Positions 42,196 to 52,738 of a DNA stretch of 64,000 nucleotides are shown here, piece by piece; the stretch's first letter is position 1, and every line of letters begins with the position of its first letter. The position numbers and the translations under genes were made by a program. The DNA comes from an uncultured Selenomonadales bacterium (GTDB lineage: Bacteria > Bacillota > Negativicutes > Selenomonadales > Selenomonadaceae): positions 31,381 to 95,380 of the forward strand of contig CAMHCS010000006.1 of the NCBI GenBank assembly GCA_946183785.1, written 5' to 3'. The notes beneath the pieces are model-generated. The model made no database searches and had not been told where the DNA came from. It saw nothing but the letters and a program-made list of their open reading frames with translations.

Positions 42196-43707
42196 TTACT
42201 CCTCGTCCACCTCGACCGGCTCGCACTTCGCCCGAATCACGAGGCAGCATATCGCGAGCAGCACGACGCCCACCGCAAGCCCGGCAAAGCCGTTTCTCGT
42301 GAAGCCGTCCACGATGTAGCCGACAAAGCTGCACGCGCACACGAGAAGAACATAAGGAATCTGCGTGCTGACATGGTCGATATGATGGCACTGCGCGCCC
42401 GCCGAAGCGAGAATCGTCGTGTCGGAAATCGGCGAAGCGTGATCGCCCGCCACCGCGCCGGAAAGCACGGCCGCCACCATAAGCACCAACAGTTCATACT
42501 GCTCCAACCCGACGACAGCCACCGCGATCGGAATCAGGATGCCGAAAGTGCCCCAGGACGTACCGGTGGAAAACGCCAGAAAGCCTGCCACGACGAAGAA
42601 AATCGCCGGCAGGAAAAGTCCCACGGAAGAATTGGCCTGTACGAGCTGACCTACGTAACCGCCGAGATTCAAATATTTATCGCTGACAACGCCCGACATA
42701 GTCCACGCGAGGCAGAGGATAAAGATCGCCGGAACCATTGCTTTGAATCCCAGCACGAAGCATTCACAGAATTGATTGAACGAAAGCACGCCGCGCGGCA
42801 GGTACAGGAGCGCGACGAACACGAACGAAATGAACGAGCCGAGCACCAGCGCTTTCGCCGAATCGCAGTCGGCAAAGGCGTCGGCGATGGATTTCCCTTC
42901 CATGATTCCACCCGTATAGAGCATGCCGAATACGCAGGCCCCGATCAACACGACAATCGGGAGCATCAAGTCGAGCACAGTGCCCTCTCCCAGTTCCTTT
43001 CTTTCTTCACCGTTATCCGCATATTCCTCTGAAACGATGAACTGTTTGCGATTGCTGCGAACGACTGCGCCCATCGTCGCAAAATCACGGCCTGTCCACG
43101 CGATAAACAGCATGAAGAGCATCGTCAGGATCGCATAAAGATTCACGGGAATCGTCCGCAGGAACAAAGCGAATCCGTCAATCGTCGTACCCTCCGGCAG
43201 CGAAGAGCCGACGGCCGCCGCCCAGCTCGAAACCGGCGCCAGGATGCAGACAGGCGCCGCCGTCGCGTCGATGATGTAGGCGAGCTTCGCCCGTGAAACC
43301 TTGAATCGGTCAGTGATCGGACGCATGACCGTCCCCACCGTCAGACAGTTGAAATAGTCGTCGATGAAGATAATAATGCCGAGAAGCGCCGTCAGGAAAA
43401 GCGCGCTGCGTTTTCCGTGGATCCGCTTCCCCGCCCATTTGCCGTAAGCTTCCGTCGCACCGGAACGGGAAATTGCCGCGACGAGAATCCCGAGGACGAC
43501 GAGGAATACGAGGATATTGACGTTGCCGCCGACCTTTTCCTCCATGACCGCGAACATTGTCAGGATCGCCTGGATGACGTTGAAATTGGAATACAGCATC
43601 GCCCCCGAGAATATGCCGATCAAAAGCGACATATAGACTTCCTTCGTCGCCAACGCCAGCGCGATCGTCAGGATCGGTGGAAAAACAGACCATATTGTCT
43701 CCGCCAT
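42196..43707 (-). CDS. NhaC-family Na+/H+ antiporter-like transporter
   Basis: 503 aa, about 11 membrane helices. FIDDYFNCLTVGTVMRPITD and APVSSWAAAVGSSLP match the NhaC superfamily, which includes Na+/H+ and amino-acid or dicarboxylate exchangers. The substrate is uncertain. It ends 94 bases before the solute-binding protein gene, read in the same direction. Confidence 0.88.
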   Translation of the reverse strand: MAETIWSVFPPILTIALALATKEVYMSLLIGIFSGAMLYSNFNVIQAILTMFAVMEEKVGGNVNILVFLVVLGILVAAISRSGATEAYGKWAGKRIHGKRSALFLTALLGIIIFIDDYFNCLTVGTVMRPITDRFKVSRAKLAYIIDATAAPVCILAPVSSWAAAVGSSLPEGTTIDGFALFLRTIPVNLYAILTMLFMLFIAWTGRDFATMGAVVRSNRKQFIVSEEYADNGEERKELGEGTVLDLMLPIVVLIGACVFGMLYTGGIMEGKSIADAFADCDSAKALVLGSFISFVFVALLYLPRGVLSFNQFCECFVLGFKAMVPAIFILCLAWTMSGVVSDKYLNLGGYVGQLVQANSSVGLFLPAIFFVVAGFLAFSTGTSWGTFGILIPIAVAVVGLEQYELLVLMVAAVLSGAVAGDHASPISDTTILASAGAQCHHIDHVSTQIPYVLLVCACSFVGYIVDGFTRNGFAGLAVGVVLLAICCLVIRAKCEPVEVDEE

Positions 43708-43730
43708 GATGATTCCCTGCCTTTTTTGTT

Positions 43731-46208
43731 TTACTTCACTACAATATTTACCAATTTGCCCGGTACGGCAATGACCTTGACGACCGTCTTGCCCTCGGTG
43801 TATTGCTGCACCTTCGGCTGCGCCAGCGCCGCCTTTTCCATCGCCGCCCTGTCGAGTTCCGCGGGAACGACGATACGGTCGCGGACCTTGCCGTTGATCT
43901 GCAACACGATCTCGACCTCGTTCTCCTTCATGGCTTCCTTATCATAGGTCGGCCACTTCTGCGCGTGGACGCTGCCCTCGCCGCCGATCTCGTTCCACAT
44001 TTCTTCCGTGATATGCGGGGAGAACGGCGCCAGCAGCTTGACGAGCCCCAACACCACCTCGCGGATCAGTCCCGCGTTTACGTTCTCAACCTCCTGGAAC
44101 GTATACAGCTCATTGACCAGCTCCATGATCGAGCTGATGGCCGTGTTGAAAGTGAAGCGGTTCTCCACGTCGTCGGTGACCTTCGCGACGGTCTGATGCA
44201 GTACGCGGCGAAGCGCCGTCTCTTCCTTCGTCAGTTTCGAAACGTCGTAGTCGTCTTTCCCTTCCTTCACCAGCGGCGCGAACTGCCCTACAATGCGCCA
44301 GACACGATTCAGGAAACGCCACGCACCCTCGACGCCCTGGTCGCTCCACTCCAGGTCGCGCTCCGGCGGCGCAGCGAACAGGATAAAGAGCCGCGCCGTA
44401 TCCGCGCCGTACTTCGCAATGATTTCCTCCGGCGAGACGACGTTGCCCTTCGACTTCGACATTTTCGCGCCGTCTTTGATGACCATGCCCTGCGTCAAAA
44501 GATTCGTGAACGGCTCGTCGAAATCCACCAGCCCCGCGTCGCGCAGCACCTTCGTAAAGAATCGCGAATACAAAAGATGCAGGATCGCGTGCTCGATGCC
44601 GCCGATGTATTGATCCACCGGCCCCCAGTAATTGACCTTTTCCTTATCGAAGGGCGCTTTTTCATTGTGCGGATCGGTATAGCGCAGATAATACCACGAC
44701 GAGCAGATGAAGGTGTCCATCGTGTCGGTCTCGCGCTTCGCGTCGCCGCCGCACTTCGGGCACTTGACATTGACGAATTCCTCGCACTGCGCCAGCGGCG
44801 ACACCGCGCCCTGCTCGAACTTCACGTTTTCCGGCAGCCTGACCGGAAGCTCCTCCTCCGGCACCAGCACTTCGCCGCAATGCGGGCAATGGATGATCGG
44901 AATCGGCGCGCCCCAATACCGCTGGCGGGAGATCAGCCAGTCGCGCAGGCGGTAATTGACACGGCGCTTGCCGAATCCCTTCGCCTCGGCCTCGTCCATG
45001 ATCGCGCTCAAAGCCGCGTGCATTTCCATGCCGTCGAATGTATCGGAGTTGACCAGTACGCCCTCTTTTTCCACATAGGCGGCGTCCATTTCCGAGAGGT
45101 TCAGCGTCTGCCCTTTCGGCTGGATGGTCAGGATTTTCGGGATATTGTATTTCGTCGCAAACATCCAGTCGCGCTGGTCATGCGCCGGAACGCCCATGAC
45201 CGCGCCGGTACCATACTCTGCCAGCACATAGTTCGTGACCCAGATCTGCACTTCGTTTCCGTTGAACGGATTCACGCAGCAAAGCCCGGTGAAAATGCCC
45301 TCCTTCTCCGAAGTCTCAGAGGTACGCTCCATCTCGGACTGATTGCGGGCCTTCTCGCAAAAGGCTTTGATCTCCGCCGCCTTCGGATTGTCCTTGCAGA
45401 TTTTCTCCACCAGCGGATGCTCGGCGGCCAGCGCCAGGAACGTGACGCCGAAGGCCGTGTCCGGGCGCGTGGTGTAAACAGGAATCTTTTCACCGATCGC
45501 CGGGAAATCAAAAGCGAACTCCAGACCCTCGCTGCGGCCGATCCAGTTGTCCTGCATCGTCTTGACGCGCTCCGGCCAGCCCTTCAAAAGCTCCAGGTCC
45601 TTCAAAAGCTCGTCGGCGTAATCGGTGATTTTCAGGAACCATTGGGAAAGACTCTTCTTGTGCACCTCGGAATCGCAGCGCCAGCACTTGCCGTCCACGA
45701 CCTGCTCGTTGGCCAGCACCGTGCCGCAGGTGTCGCACCAGTTTACCGACGCCGCTTTCTTATAGGCAAGGCCGCGCTTATAGAAAAGCTCGAAGAGCCA
45801 CTGCGTCCAGCGGTAATAATCGGGGCGGCAGGTCTCCACCTCGCGGTCCCAGTCGTAGGAAAGCCCCATCGTCTGCTGCTGCCGCGTCATATTCTCGATA
45901 TTCGAGAAGGTCCAGTCCGACGGACGCACGCCGTGCTTGATCGCGGCGTTTTCCGCCGGCATCCCGAAGGCGTCGTATCCCATCGGATGAATCACATTGA
46001 AGCCCGCCATACGCTTGTACCGGGCCAGCACGTCGCCGATGGAATAATTGCGGACGTGTCCCATGTGCAGATTCCCCGACGGGTACGGGAACATTTCCAG
46101 CACATAATACTTTTTCAGCGAGGGATCGGCTTCCGTCTTGTAGGTCTCCTCATCCGCCCACTTCTTCTGCCATTTCTGCTCGATTTCCTTCGGATTGTAC
46201 TTTTCCAT
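43731..46208 (-). CDS. leuS: leucine-tRNA ligase
   Basis: 825 aa, standard length. HIGH motif as HMGH in [15 protein letters not shown], a CP1 editing domain with the Thr-rich [12 protein letters not shown], a zinc-ribbon pair, and [10 protein letters not shown]. Charges tRNA-Leu. No T-box is visible in the 17-base gap upstream; it is transcribed with the small gene and glnS before it. Confidence 0.97.
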   Translation of the reverse strand: MEKYNPKEIEQKWQKKWADEETYKTEADPSLKKYYVLEMFPYPSGNLHMGHVRNYSIGDVLARYKRMAGFNVIHPMGYDAFGMPAENAAIKHGVRPSDWTFSNIENMTRQQQTMGLSYDWDREVETCRPDYYRWTQWLFELFYKRGLAYKKAASVNWCDTCGTVLANEQVVDGKCWRCDSEVHKKSLSQWFLKITDYADELLKDLELLKGWPERVKTMQDNWIGRSEGLEFAFDFPAIGEKIPVYTTRPDTAFGVTFLALAAEHPLVEKICKDNPKAAEIKAFCEKARNQSEMERTSETSEKEGIFTGLCCVNPFNGNEVQIWVTNYVLAEYGTGAVMGVPAHDQRDWMFATKYNIPKILTIQPKGQTLNLSEMDAAYVEKEGVLVNSDTFDGMEMHAALSAIMDEAEAKGFGKRRVNYRLRDWLISRQRYWGAPIPIIHCPHCGEVLVPEEELPVRLPENVKFEQGAVSPLAQCEEFVNVKCPKCGGDAKRETDTMDTFICSSWYYLRYTDPHNEKAPFDKEKVNYWGPVDQYIGGIEHAILHLLYSRFFTKVLRDAGLVDFDEPFTNLLTQGMVIKDGAKMSKSKGNVVSPEEIIAKYGADTARLFILFAAPPERDLEWSDQGVEGAWRFLNRVWRIVGQFAPLVKEGKDDYDVSKLTKEETALRRVLHQTVAKVTDDVENRFTFNTAISSIMELVNELYTFQEVENVNAGLIREVVLGLVKLLAPFSPHITEEMWNEIGGEGSVHAQKWPTYDKEAMKENEVEIVLQINGKVRDRIVVPAELDRAAMEKAALAQPKVQQYTEGKTVVKVIAVPGKLVNIVVK

Positions 46209-46225
46209 TCCAGTCTTGCCCCCGT

Positions 46226-46549
46226 TTAATTCTTTAAAGTTTTCTCGACAGTCTGATGCTCCAGGATGATCTTATTGCCGTCGCGGCGCACGTTGATATG
46301 ATAATCTGACACGCCCTGCCTGTAGAGGTCCAGCTTGATTTCCAGCAGCAGCTTTTCCATCGTGTCGACGGCATCCTGCGAGAGATACGTCTGGTACGAG
46401 CCTTCTCGTTTTTCCGGCGCGCGTTTTGCCTGCGAACGCGGCGCCTGTTTCGGCTCTGCCGCTTTCAGCATCGTTTCCTCGATGGTCGGCTCTTCCTTCC
46501 ACCCCTTGAACATGTCCTTGTCCGAAAGGTTCTTCGGTATCTTTCCCAT
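46226..46549 (-). CDS. small uncharacterised protein between glnS and leuS
   Basis: 107 aa, unrecognised. The N-terminal half is Lys/Pro/Glu-rich and probably disordered ([20 protein letters not shown]). Residues 60-107 look folded, with alternating hydrophobic positions ([20 protein letters not shown], then [14 protein letters not shown]). Starts directly after the glnS stop (TAAATG) and 17 bases before leuS, so it is surely translated in this operon. No function assigned. Confidence 0.75.
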   Translation of the reverse strand: MGKIPKNLSDKDMFKGWKEEPTIEETMLKAAEPKQAPRSQAKRAPEKREGSYQTYLSQDAVDTMEKLLLEIKLDLYRQGVSDYHINVRRDGNKIILEHQTVEKTLKN

Positions 46550-48226
46550 TTATCCCTTCACCTTGCCCCATGTGTCCTTCAATCCGACGACTTCATTAAA
46601 TACGAGATGGTCGGGCGTCGTGTCCACATCCACGCAGAAATAGCCCTTCCGCAGGAACTGGTACCTCGTCCCCTCGGCGGTATAGCGCGCGCTCGGCTCG
46701 ATCAGCGCGTCCTTCAGTACGCGCAAAGAATTCGGGTTCAGGTGCGCGAGGAAATCGTCGGGGACGTTTCCGTTTTCGTCCGTCATCAAAAGATAATCGT
46801 AAAGGCGGACCTCCGCCTTGAGCGCGTTCTTCGCTTCCACCCAGTGTAGCGTGCCTTTGACCTTGCGGCCTGCCGTCGCGCCGCCGCTCTTCGAGTCCGG
46901 ATCATAGGTGCAGCGAAGCTCCGTGATATTGCCTTCGCCGTCCTTCACGACTTCTTCGCACTTGATGATGTAAGCATGCTTCAGGCGTACCTCGCCGCCC
47001 GGCTTCAGACGGAAGAATTTCTTCGGCGGATCCTCCATGAAATCCTCGCGCTCGATGAAAATCTCCCGGGAGAACGGCACATACCGATGGCCGCCGCGGG
47101 TCGGGTGGTTTTCCGCTATAAGGTACTCGGTCACATCCTCAGGGTAATTCGTGATAACGACCTTCAAAGGCTCCAGGACCGCCATCACGCGGTCTGCGTT
47201 CTCGTTCAGATCCTCGCGGACGCAATGCTCAAGCATCGCCACGTCCACAAGACTGTTGCTCTTTGCGACGCCGATGCGTTCGCAGAAATCGCGAATCGCC
47301 GCCGCCGTATAGCCTCGTCGCCTGAGACCGGAAATCGTCGGCATCCGCGGATCATCCCAACCGGAAACATAGCCGCCTTCGACGAGCTGACGAAGCTTGC
47401 GCTTGCTCATCACCGTATTCGTCAGGTTCAGCCGCGCGAACTCATACTGATGGGGCCTCTTCTCACTGAAGCCCAACGACTCCAGCAGCCAGTCGTACAG
47501 CGGACGGTGATCTTCGAATTCCAGTGTACAGACGGAATGCGTGATGTCCTCGATAGCGTCGGACAGCGGATGCGCAAAATCATACATCGGATAAATGCAC
47601 CACGCCTCGCCGGTGCGGTGGTGCGCCGTATGCGCAATGCGATACAGCACCGGATCGCGCATGGTGATGTTCGGCGAAGCCATATCGATCTTCGCCCGCA
47701 GGACGTGAGACCCGTCCGGGAATTCCCCGGCCTTCATGCGCGCGAACAGGTCGAGATTTTCCTCGACGCTGCGATTCCGGTACGGACTCTCCTTCCCCGG
47801 CTCGGTCAGCGTGCCGCGATAGGCGCGGATCTCGTCGGCGGAAAGATCGCAGACGAACGCCTTCCCGCGTTTGATCAGCTCCACCGCATACTCGTACAGC
47901 CTTTCAAAATAATCGGAGGCATAAAACCTGCGGTCGTCCCAGGTGAAGCCCAGCCACCTGACGTCCTCCTGAATGGAATCGACGTACTCCGTGTCCTCCT
48001 TCGTCGGGTTCGTGTCGTCAAAGCGCAGGTTGCACCTGCCGCCGAACCGATTCGCAAGGCCGAAATTCAGGCAGATCGACTTCGCGTGCCCGATATGGAG
48101 ATATCCGTTCGGCTCGGGCGGAAACCGCGTATGGATTTCCTCCGGCACGTATTTTCCGCTTTTCAGGTCGCCGTCGATGATGTTTTCCACAAAGTTCGCG
48201 GCCATAGCCGCTGTTTTCTCCGCCAT
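46550..48226 (-). CDS. glnS: glutamine-tRNA ligase
   Basis: 558 aa. [17 protein letters not shown] (HIGH motif) and VMSKRKL (KMSKS motif), with the two C-terminal beta-barrels of GlnRS. Charges tRNA-Gln directly, meaning this organism need not depend only on the GatCAB route. First of the glnS/small gene/leuS run. Confidence 0.95.
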   Translation of the reverse strand: MAEKTAAMAANFVENIIDGDLKSGKYVPEEIHTRFPPEPNGYLHIGHAKSICLNFGLANRFGGRCNLRFDDTNPTKEDTEYVDSIQEDVRWLGFTWDDRRFYASDYFERLYEYAVELIKRGKAFVCDLSADEIRAYRGTLTEPGKESPYRNRSVEENLDLFARMKAGEFPDGSHVLRAKIDMASPNITMRDPVLYRIAHTAHHRTGEAWCIYPMYDFAHPLSDAIEDITHSVCTLEFEDHRPLYDWLLESLGFSEKRPHQYEFARLNLTNTVMSKRKLRQLVEGGYVSGWDDPRMPTISGLRRRGYTAAAIRDFCERIGVAKSNSLVDVAMLEHCVREDLNENADRVMAVLEPLKVVITNYPEDVTEYLIAENHPTRGGHRYVPFSREIFIEREDFMEDPPKKFFRLKPGGEVRLKHAYIIKCEEVVKDGEGNITELRCTYDPDSKSGGATAGRKVKGTLHWVEAKNALKAEVRLYDYLLMTDENGNVPDDFLAHLNPNSLRVLKDALIEPSARYTAEGTRYQFLRKGYFCVDVDTTPDHLVFNEVVGLKDTWGKVKG

Positions 48227-48243
48227 TTATGACATCCCCTCTA

Positions 48244-49059
48244 TCATTCGCACTCATGCGAGCTTCGAAATCCCGCGTCATCCTTTGCCTTCAGCTTATT
48301 CTGCACAAATCCGCGCAGCCGCGCTACGCCCCGCTCAACCTTCTCGCCCTTCGGCAGACAGCGGATGAGCTTTTCCAGATACCCGCGCTCCTCAATGCGC
48401 TGCAGCGTCCACGCGAAATAGATATCATAGGCCCACATCAGCCGGACGAGCTTCTTGTCGTCCTCCGTGCCGACCATCGTGTAGTCGCACTGCACGCCCT
48501 CGACAAACTTCTCGATGAAATTCGGGCTGACGCCGCTGCCGTCCTCCGAGGGAAGGAACGGCTCCAATACATGGTAAATGTCCAGTTTGTCCGCGTCCCT
48601 GAGCATTTTCGCATAGCCGAGATGGCAGGCGTCGGGCGCGGGGCCGATCGCCTTCTTGTTGTGCCGTTCGACGGCGAAACGGATAAGCGACTGCTCCCAT
48701 GGCAAGAGCCCCTCGAGCAGCCGATGATCCTCCATCAGCCTGAGCCCCGCCGACGCGTGATCCTCCGACAAATGATCCTTGAACGTCCGATAAGCCGTAA
48801 ACTGCTGGAAGCGCCCGACGTCGTGCAAAAGCCCCATCAGCTCCGCCAGCGCCACGTCTTCCTCTGAGAGTCCCAAATGAACAGCCAGCTCGCCGATGAT
48901 TTTCCGTACGCGCCCCGTGTGCGCTTCCTTCGTCAGCATAGCCCGCTGGATTTCCTCGTCTTCATTATAATACGACTTCATATAGTCCCGCATCCAGTTT
49001 TCGCACCACGCAAGCACGGCGCGGCGCGACGCGAGGCGGGAATTCTTTTCTTCGCTCAA
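48244..49059 (-). CDS. HD domain phosphohydrolase
   Basis: 271 aa. Metal-site motif set H...HD...H...D: HTGRVRKI, LLHDVGRFQQF, DHASAGLRL, and RDADKLDI. HD proteins of this layout hydrolyse nucleotides or cyclic nucleotides; substrate unknown. TTG start (complement of 49057-49059) behind GGAG. Confidence 0.85.
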   Translation of the reverse strand: MSEEKNSRLASRRAVLAWCENWMRDYMKSYYNEDEEIQRAMLTKEAHTGRVRKIIGELAVHLGLSEEDVALAELMGLLHDVGRFQQFTAYRTFKDHLSEDHASAGLRLMEDHRLLEGLLPWEQSLIRFAVERHNKKAIGPAPDACHLGYAKMLRDADKLDIYHVLEPFLPSEDGSGVSPNFIEKFVEGVQCDYTMVGTEDDKKLVRLMWAYDIYFAWTLQRIEERGYLEKLIRCLPKGEKVERGVARLRGFVQNKLKAKDDAGFRSSHECE

Positions 49060-49103
49060 CTTTTCTCCACCTTCACCCTGAAATTCTCGTATAGTTCAGA
49101 TTC

Positions 49104-49760
49104 TCATAATTCCGCGCAAAAGTCAAGCCCTTTCTGCGCTCCGGAATCGTTATGACTGACGATTGGACGCTTTCTTCTTCTCCTTGTCCGCTCTATGCCA
49201 AGGGCTTGCCGCATTTTCTTCATCGCCCTCGCCTTCACGACGGAAACATGCTTCTCGCTCATGCCGAGCTTCGCTCCCACCGCCCGAAGCGGCAACCCTT
49301 TCTCATAATAAAGCGACAGGATTTTCTGCTCCCGCTCGGGCAATGCGGAAAGCGCCGCGCGAAAACTCTCCGATTCCTCGAACCAGCCGATTTCGTCCCG
49401 CTCGTCCGCAACGCCCGCGAAAAAATCCTCCGCCCCGCCGTCCTCGTCCCGCGTATCGGCCGGCAAAACCTCCCGCCGCCACCTGCGCCGCTCCCGCAGA
49501 AAGAACGTCCGCACCCGCCCGAGCACGATGGCCTTCGCAAACCCCGAAAACGGCACACCCCGCGATTCGTCAAACGCCCCGGCAGCGTCAAGGAGCGCAA
49601 GCGCCGCTTCCTGCTCCGCGTCCTCGCGAACCTCCCGGAGATGCGACTGCCCCGCCGCCTTGCAAATCAGCGGGCGAAACAAAGATAAGATTTCCGTTGC
49701 CGCCGCCTTGTCGCCCGCCTGCACACGGCGGACAAGGGCGTGGATTTCCTGCGTCTGCAT
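49104..49760 (-). CDS. sigma-70 family RNA polymerase sigma factor
   Basis: 218 aa. Region 2 (about residues 20-95; ILSLFRPLICKAA, DAEQEAALALLDAAGAFDESRG) and region 4 (about 150-190; LPEREQKILSLYYEKGLPL). Resembles SigF/SigH-like or phage-type factors rather than a housekeeping sigma. Begins 10 bases after a RepA-like ATPase gene, so it may be part of an old mobile element. The Arg/Lys-rich C-terminus is unusual. Confidence 0.82.
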   Translation of the reverse strand: MQTQEIHALVRRVQAGDKAAATEILSLFRPLICKAAGQSHLREVREDAEQEAALALLDAAGAFDESRGVPFSGFAKAIVLGRVRTFFLRERRRWRREVLPADTRDEDGGAEDFFAGVADERDEIGWFEESESFRAALSALPEREQKILSLYYEKGLPLRAVGAKLGMSEKHVSVVKARAMKKMRQALGIERTRRRRKRPIVSHNDSGAQKGLDFCAEL

Positions 49761-49770
49761 ATGGCGCCTC

Positions 49771-50628
49771 CTACATCTTCATCCCCCCCTGCGCCGGCCT
49801 CGCTCCCAAAATCCCGTCTTCATCGACGCGGTGGATCGGATACTCGAACCAGAAGTTCAGCGGCTCGATATTCTCGAACTCCCGAAGATTGGACTCCAGC
49901 CGCCAGGCCGTCGCATGCCTGTCGCGGACGGCGTCTGCAAAAACGCCCGGAATATCGATCTGGATCATATCCAAATGCGCGTCCGGGTCTCTCGCGAACA
50001 CGCCGGAGCCGGACGCCCTGTCCATCGCCCGCTTCGTTCCCTGCGCCCCCTTGGAATGATGATGACAGCAAATCATCGCGCACCCCGTCTCAACGCAGAT
50101 TTGATCGAAACGGTTGAAGAACTGTCCCACCTCGGAGGCCCTGTTCTCGTCGCCCTTGATGACCTTGTAGATCGGGTCGATGACGATAGCTGCAAAATTT
50201 TGACGGCGCACGCGTTGGATAAGCTTCGGCACGAGCCTGTCAAACGACACGGCGCAGCCGCGAAGATTCCAGATCACGATGTCGTCAGTATGCTTCATCT
50301 CCAGCCCCAGCGCCTCGTAAATCTTCAAAAAACGCGTGACGCAGCTTGCCGGATCGATTTCCAGATTGACGTAAAGCACCCGCCCCTTCCTGCAAGGAAA
50401 GCCAAGCCACGGCGTCCCTTCCGCCAACGCCACGCATAGCTCCATCAGAAGAAAGGACTTCCCCGCCTTCGACGAGCCGGAAATCAGCATCTTATGACCT
50501 CTGCGCAGGATTCCCGTAATGAGCTCCTCCGGCAGCACCGGCGGATTGTCCCGATACGCGGAAAGAGAAGCCATCCCCGGCATATCGTCCCACTCCCTGA
50601 TTGCATTCTTGTCCTTGTCATTTGTCAT
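49771..50628 (-). CDS. RepA-like AAA ATPase (RecA-fold)
   Basis: 285 aa from the ATG at the complement of 50626-50628, with GGAGGG upstream. Walker A GSSKAGKSF, Walker B IVIDPIY, and a His-rich sensor strand CCHHHSKG match the hexameric RepA/AAA_25 group found in plasmids, phages and integrative elements. The open frame continues 98 codons upstream, but that part is the remnant of another gene (see 50655-50840), so I do not count it. Likely mobile-element derived. Confidence 0.82.
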   Translation of the reverse strand: MTNDKDKNAIREWDDMPGMASLSAYRDNPPVLPEELITGILRRGHKMLISGSSKAGKSFLLMELCVALAEGTPWLGFPCRKGRVLYVNLEIDPASCVTRFLKIYEALGLEMKHTDDIVIWNLRGCAVSFDRLVPKLIQRVRRQNFAAIVIDPIYKVIKGDENRASEVGQFFNRFDQICVETGCAMICCHHHSKGAQGTKRAMDRASGSGVFARDPDAHLDMIQIDIPGVFADAVRDRHATAWRLESNLREFENIEPLNFWFEYPIHRVDEDGILGARPAQGGMKM

Positions 50629-50654
50629 AACGATACCCTCCAATAAAATTAAAT

Positions 50655-50840
50655 TGACTTGGCAAACTTCGGAGAACGGACCGGAGGCGATGCGCGTTTT
50701 GCCCTCGAATCCGGTGCAAAGCTTTTCCAGCGTGTCCTGTTCCGACTCGCGCAGGTAACTGCGGTCGTAATGGCAGCCCTCCAGGACACTGCCGCCGCCT
50801 TTCTCCGTTTGCCGTATATAATGGTAATCGCCAAATAGGA
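50655..50840 (-). pseudogene. decayed copy of the HTH regulator at 52735-53106
   Basis: Carries the same C-terminal motif as the intact gene (SVLEGCHYDRSYLRESEQ) and the same 5' end, but the ~190 bases coding for the helix-turn-helix are missing. The join falls at a short GCCGCC repeat that occurs at both ends of the lost segment in the intact copy, a signature of slippage deletion. Confidence 0.75.
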
Positions 50841-50964
50841 CAGCACCTTTCCTATTTGAAGATGCTTTTTTGAAAAATTTCAGTCCATGTCCCTCAACGG
50901 CTGGAAGCCATTCCAAGAACAAACCGCCCCAAATCCTCCGCCAAACAGGACAGTTTTTGTCCTA

Positions 50965-51132
50965 TTAAGGAAGCACTGAATAAGTCCCGCCGCGCCCCTG
51001 ACGGGTCTTTTTCCGTCATGCTGCGTCAAAGTGCTCTCGACGTAGCTCTGCTACGACTTCGAGCACTTTTCCTTGCCTGACGAAAAAATCCCTCGACAGG
51101 GCCACGACTTGACTTAATCAGTGCTTCCTTAA
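50965..51132. mobile_element. 168-bp inverted-repeat element, copy A
   Basis: Ends in inverted repeats of about 22 bases (TTAAGGAAGCACTGAATAAG and its partner), with a strong internal hairpin (AGTGCTC..GAGCACT around a GACGTAGC/GCTACG core). Same length as copies B and C. No coding capacity; MITE-like. The gap 51133-51266 beyond it holds a CTGCCAGATG/CGGCAG stem shared with copy C and no gene. Confidence 0.85.
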
Positions 51133-51266
51133 ATAAAAAACTGCCAGATGCGTTATGAGACCTTCGTTTCACAATCCATCCGGCAGTCAAAATGCAGTGT
51201 AATTGCATTTTGAGGCGAAAATATGATATGTTATTCCCCTGCTCTTATTCTTGATAGAAATTATAG

Positions 51267-51358
51267 ACTTTGGATTTTCTAATCTATTGACTTTAGGTTT
51301 TACGTATTGTAAACTTTGGATTATACATATCCAAAACTTTAGATTTTACACAGGAGGC
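51267..51358 (+). repeat. four 23-bp tandem repeats upstream of the DUF4143 ATPase
   Basis: ACTTTRGRTTTT-type units start at 51267, 51290, 51313 and 51336, exactly 23 bases apart. The last unit contains the AGGAGG site of the next gene. Looks like a multi-site operator or an iteron-like array. Not CRISPR: units touch and there are no spacers. Confidence 0.8.
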
Positions 51359-51363
51359 ACCTG

Positions 51364-52533
51364 ATGATTCCACGCCAAGCAAAGGACGCACTTCTTCGTC
51401 TTGCCGCACAGTTTCCCATCGTGGGCGTCACCGGTCCCAGACAGAGCGGAAAGTCCACGCTGACGCAAGCCGTGTTTCCCGGTAAACGCTATATCAGCTT
51501 TGACGACAAAACAATGCGCGAGCTCGCCAAGTCCAATCCTTCCGACTTCATTGCCGCGTTTCCCGATGGCGCCATTCTCGACGAGGCGCAAAAAGTACCG
51601 GAGATATTTGACGCCTTGAAGCTGCATGTGGACAACTCTAAATATACGCCCGGACAATTCATCCTTACCGGCTCCAGCCAGTTTCGCCTAAAAACCAATA
51701 TGACGGACAGTCTGGCCGGAAGGGCTGCCCTTCTAAAGCTGCTCCCCTTTTCCGTCAAGGAACTGAAAGACGCCGGCGCCCTTGCCGGGAATCCTTACGA
51801 CCTTATCTTCGGCGGCCAATATCCGCCGCTCCATGATCAGAAAAAACATTTTCAGCAATATGACTGGTACGAAAGCTATATCGACACGTACCTTGATCTC
51901 GACGTCCGGGACCAAATCAATCCCGGCAATCTCTCCACCTTCAAGAACTTCGTCCAGGTATGCGCGACCCACAGCGGCCAGCTTTTGTCTATGGACGGCG
52001 TCGCGAAAGCCGTGGGCATATCTGCACCGACCGTCAAGAACTGGCTTTCCATCCTGGAGGCGTCGTTTATCATCCATTTTCTTACGCCGGACACGAACAA
52101 TCTGGGAAAAAGCCTCGTCAAAACGCCAAAGCTGTATTTCATCGACTCCGGTCTTCTTTGCCACCTGCTCCGTCTGGAATCCAAGGAGGAGCTTCTTCTC
52201 AGCCGCCACAAAGGAGCCGTAGTGGAAACCTTTGCTGTCGCCGAATTGCTAAAACATCGCCTTAACCAAGGGAAACAGCCAAACCTGACCTTCTTCCGCG
52301 ACAACAGAGGACTGGAAGTCGACGCTGTCGCAGACTGGAAGCATACCTTCGCCATTGAGATCAAAAGCGCCAACGCCCCGGAATCAAAACTCTCCGCCAA
52401 TACCAGAAAATATCTGGCGCTCCGCAAAGACAGCGACGCCAAAAGCGCCGTCTTTTACCTGGGCAATGAGAGAATAGATATCAGCGGCGTCTCCTACGTA
52501 CCATGGACAGAATGGGGAGAATTCCCTGCGTAA
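51364..52533 (+). CDS. AAA ATPase with DUF4143 domain
   Basis: 389 aa. Walker A GPRQSGKST, Walker B GAILDEAQ, and sensor-1-like ILTGSSQF in the N-terminal AAA domain; the C-terminal half carries DUF4143 with a nuclease-like IEIKSANAPESK strand. This family is common and linked to mobile or stress loci, function unclear. Flanked by MITE copies A and B and preceded by a four-unit 23-bp repeat array. Confidence 0.9.
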   Translation: MIPRQAKDALLRLAAQFPIVGVTGPRQSGKSTLTQAVFPGKRYISFDDKTMRELAKSNPSDFIAAFPDGAILDEAQKVPEIFDALKLHVDNSKYTPGQFILTGSSQFRLKTNMTDSLAGRAALLKLLPFSVKELKDAGALAGNPYDLIFGGQYPPLHDQKKHFQQYDWYESYIDTYLDLDVRDQINPGNLSTFKNFVQVCATHSGQLLSMDGVAKAVGISAPTVKNWLSILEASFIIHFLTPDTNNLGKSLVKTPKLYFIDSGLLCHLLRLESKEELLLSRHKGAVVETFAVAELLKHRLNQGKQPNLTFFRDNRGLEVDAVADWKHTFAIEIKSANAPESKLSANTRKYLALRKDSDAKSAVFYLGNERIDISGVSYVPWTEWGEFPA

Positions 52534-52570
52534 TTATCACAAGATACTGGCCGCCGTGTGCAATCTTATC

Positions 52571-52738
52571 TTAAGGAACCACTGATTAAGTCAATTCGTG
52601 CATCTGTCGAGGGATTTTTTCGACTGTCTAGGAAAAGCCCTCGAAGGCGTAGCATCGCTACGTCGAGAGGGCTTTGACAACGACAGGCGGAAAAAGCCCC
52701 GGCGGAGGCACGGAGGGACTTATTCAGTGGTTCCTTAA
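52571..52738. mobile_element. 168-bp inverted-repeat element, copy B (opposite orientation)
   Basis: Inverted relative to A and C. Terminal repeats TTAAGGAACCACTG and CAGTGGTTCCTTAA. Many differences from copy A occur in pairs that keep the stems (for example GCTC/GAGC changed to CCTC/GAGG), suggesting selection for structure. Its edge supplies the stop codon of the HTH gene at 52735. Confidence 0.85.

Noticed and set aside
43803..46229. 808-codon open frame opposite leuS
   Set aside because: Antisense shadow of a clear leuS gene in GC-rich DNA; no family features or ribosome binding site.
50629..50922. 98-codon N-terminal extension of the RepA-like ATPase
   Set aside because: It is the remnant of an HTH regulator; the ATPase has its own GGAGGG and ATG at 50628.
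51267..51358. CRISPR array
   Set aside because: Repeats abut each other with no spacers, only four units, and no cas genes nearby.
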